Notes under the pieces: generated by a model | Told to the model about the DNA's origin: nothing | The model's database searches: none | Seen by the model: only the letters and a program-made list of their open reading frames with translations | Assembly: GCA_905203555.1 (NCBI GenBank) | Contig: CAJKWK010000029.1 | Span: forward strand, 1-32,288 | Origin: an uncultured Lachnospiraceae bacterium | GTDB lineage: Bacteria; Bacillota; Clostridia; Lachnospirales; Lachnospiraceae | Direction of reading: 5' to 3' | Length of the DNA: 32,288 nucleotides | Program-made: the position numbers and the translations under genes | Part shown: in pieces, positions 32,232 through 32,288 of the stretch | Layout of the letters: each line of letters opens with the position of its first letter | Position numbering within the stretch: position 1 is the stretch's first letter

Positions 32232-32288
32232 TAGCTAGCGTAAAATTTTTGTAGGACACATAGAAAAGGAAACACCAGTTTTGTGTTA

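Overview
The window looks like chromosome from a low-GC, Gram-positive gut member of the Clostridia, most likely a Lachnospiraceae species close to Mediterraneibacter/[Ruminococcus], Dorea or Blautia. This rests on the Firmicutes ylxM-ffh-rpsP-khpA-rimM-trmD-rplS-rbgA-rnhB gene order, purine-rich Shine-Dalgarno sites, TTGACA/TATAAT promoters, sporulation-type small proteins and large TGD-sorted surface proteins. The genus is inference.

Layout. Positions 1-4650: a PHP-domain phosphoesterase, an acyl-CoA thioesterase (minus), a divergent TruA-like pseudouridine synthase, a CmpB-type membrane protein with a coiled-coil tail, and a minus-strand group of three unrecognised or sporulation-like genes (a Cys/Gly-rich small protein and two overlapping ORFs, the first behind a sigma-E-like promoter). 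Positions 4769-13798: the core translation/secretion cluster ylxM-ffh-rpsP-khpA-rimM-trmD, a truncated aspartate-dehydrogenase-like remnant (minus), then rplS-lepB-rbgA-lepB-rnhB-yraN-pgeF. The first of the two signal peptidases has Ala at the catalytic Ser position. Positions 13835-14889: a MscS channel and a tRNA-Thr(CGT) facing each other across a shared terminator.

Positions 15049-20123: a 1593-residue secreted, wall-anchored GH20 glycosidase with three F5/8C-type modules, a LamG-like module and two FIVAR repeats. It lies behind a strong promoter carrying a palindrome and a long leader. It is probably a host-glycan degrading enzyme. Positions 20198-24569: an NSS sodium symporter, a decayed NuoF-type iron-sulfur fragment, a 2x20-bp tandem repeat, a Ca2+/Na+ antiporter and a minus-strand two-gene ABC importer without a binding protein. 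Positions 24646-26734: a complete lysine riboswitch with terminator ahead of an NhaC-family (LysW-type) transporter. Positions 26758-30250: queH, argH and asd. Positions 30287-32231: a thioester-domain surface adhesin with three Cna-B/SpaA modules.

The best leads for something undescribed are the Ser-to-Ala signal peptidase paralogue paired with an intact one around rbgA, the sporulation-like overlapping gene pair, the unassigned structured leaders ahead of the two surface proteins, and the divergent TruA paralogue. No CRISPR array, insertion sequence or phage gene was seen.
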